Assembly: GCF_024622505.1 (NCBI RefSeq) | Contig: NZ_JANKAS010000007.1 | Span: 62,001 to 126,000, forward strand | DNA from: Irregularibacter muris | GTDB taxonomy: Bacteria > Bacillota > Clostridia > Eubacteriales > Garciellaceae | Length of the DNA stretch: 64,000 bases | Direction of reading: 5' to 3' | In this document: positions 63,107-64,000 of the stretch, piece after piece | How positions within the stretch are numbered: the stretch's first letter is position 1 | Layout: every line of letters starts with the position of its first letter | Program-made: the position numbers and the translations under genes | Notes under the pieces: model-generated | Seen by the model: the letters and a program-made list of their open reading frames with translations, nothing else | The model's database searches: none | Told to the model about the DNA's origin: nothing

Positions 63107-64000
63107 TTAATTTTCATCAAAATCTTCAAATGCTGAGTTATATTCAGGTCTCTTGTCATCAGCGGTAACAAGGACCGGTTTTCCGGGCGGCTTAAAGGTT
63201 AGCCCACCTAGAATATCTTCAAATGTTTTCTTGCCGAGAAGTGCTGTCATGGCTGTGATGCCGAGCAGTTTCTTCTCATATGGGTCTCTACCAGCTGCAA
63301 TAACAACATCAGCTACTGCAGATTCGTCTGTGTACTTTCTGTTAGAACGACCAGAGACTACTTTGAAACCTTCAAACTTGGTACCGTTCAGAGCTTCATT
63401 CAGAGCATAATCCTTGACATCATTTACCCAAGATACCAACTCATCAGCTTTTGTAAGGATTGCTGCGATCTCGTCGTTATCGAGAGTAGCGGGTTCTTCG
63501 AAATCATACTTTGCAAGCTCCAGATTGTATTCAGCACGCTTCCTGCAGGTTGCTTTAGCCTTACAAAACTGGCAGTGCTCGCCAGCCTTGTATTCGCCCT
63601 CGCCTTTGATAGCAAGCTGTGCAGTAGGAGTTAATACTTCCTCAGCCCACTTGATTAGTTCGCTCTTAGAGATGCTGTACTCGCTAATGTTTTCTCTACG
63701 CGGCTGATAGATGATCAGGTGGATATTGTCGATGTCGTAAATGCCATCGAAAAGAGCCAGGCCTCCAAGTGCATAGCAGAACATTTGTGGATTTCTTTCC
63801 GCTGATACCTTGATTCCAAGTCCGTATTTATAGTCAATTACGGTAAGAGTGCCGTCTGCGATAATCAAACAGTCAACATGGCCATAACCTTCTGGGACAT
63901 ATTTCGAGAAGTCGAGTTTCTGCTCAATAAGTATCTGAGGATCAGCACAGGTTTCTTTTGCTTTCTCAAGCTGTTCAAGTACAAAGGCTGCATAGTATTC
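63107..64000 (-). CDS. DUF2800 Cas4/RecB-like nuclease (5' end outside window)
   Basis: The frame is open to the right edge, so the N-terminus is missing; 297 residues are visible. DUF2800 is a PD-(D/E)xK, Cas4-like family in prophage replication modules. Seen: GHVDCLIIADGTLTVIDYKYG holds the catalytic D ... D-x-K set (quoted in parts: GHVDCLI, VIDYKYG), and CQFCKAKATCRKRA gives the Fe-S cysteines. An upstream helicase or recombinase gene is expected beyond the window. First visible gene of the minus-strand replication operon. Confidence 0.88.
   Translation of the reverse strand, partial: EYYAAFVLEQLEKAKETCADPQILIEQKLDFSKYVPEGYGHVDCLIIADGTLTVIDYKYGLGIKVSAERNPQMFCYALGGLALFDGIYDIDNIHLIIYQPRRENISEYSISKSELIKWAEEVLTPTAQLAIKGEGEYKAGEHCQFCKAKATCRKRAEYNLELAKYDFEEPATLDNDEIAAILTKADELVSWVNDVKDYALNEALNGTKFEGFKVVSGRSNRKYTDESAVADVVIAAGRDPYEKKLLGITAMTALLGKKTFEDILGGLTFKPPGKPVLVTADDKRPEYNSAFEDFDEN

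Overview
The window is AT-rich DNA from a low-GC Gram-positive anaerobe, most likely an Alkaliphilus/Natronincola-like member of the Clostridia. Evidence: AGGAGG ribosome sites throughout, a T-box leader, HPr kinase, WhiA/RapZ/YvcK, single-subunit-type DnaE, and a pyruvate kinase with the Bacillus-type C-terminal extension. No tRNA, rRNA, CRISPR array or transposase was seen. The genus is an inference.

Layout. (1) 1-1.8 kb: 3' part of uvrA. (2) 1.9-10.6 kb: a tricarboxylate-type operon of RraA-fold aldolase, isocitrate/isopropylmalate-type dehydrogenase, YbhJ-type hydratase, aconitase, LysR regulator and PrpF-type isomerase. It sits between uvrA and uvrC and resembles the uncharacterised E. 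coli ybhD-ybhH-ybhJ group. (3) 11-21.2 kb: the conserved clostridial block uvrC, HAD phosphatase, hprK, PHP, (orphan solute-binding protein), murB, PHP, rapZ, yvcK. (4) 21.3-32 kb: an accessory block separating yvcK from its usual neighbour whiA. It holds an NfeD/SPFH membrane pair, a PHP pseudogene fragment, an ECF sigma/ABC-transporter cassette, the intact PHP paralogue, and serC-like/serA under a serine T-box on the minus strand. (5) 32.4-47.3 kb: whiA, a YtoI-like CBS regulator, dnaE, pfkA, pyk, then a minus-strand response regulator/histidine kinase/lipoprotein operon, a thioesterase, and an RlmCD-type rRNA methyltransferase.

(6) From about 47.4 kb to the right edge the gene content becomes that of a phage-like mobile element. 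A sigma-like HTH gene and a replication module (DUF2800 Cas4-like nuclease, DUF2815 ssDNA-binding protein, a 50-residue membrane protein, family A DNA polymerase) lie on the minus strand. Between them, on the plus strand, is a defence island: a protein with an NBR1-FW-like domain, an excisionase-type HTH, a complete type I restriction-modification system (hsdM, hsdS, an AbiJ-like gene, hsdR) and a two-gene Hachiman system (hamA, hamB). The right end of the element is outside the window.

The items most worth a second look are a pair of dispersed, covarying structured elements (8081 and 23040), the tricarboxylate operon, the duplicated PHP gene flanking the sigma/ABC cassette, a terminator-like hairpin enclosing a start codon at 15.7 kb, and the FW-domain protein at the head of the defence island.
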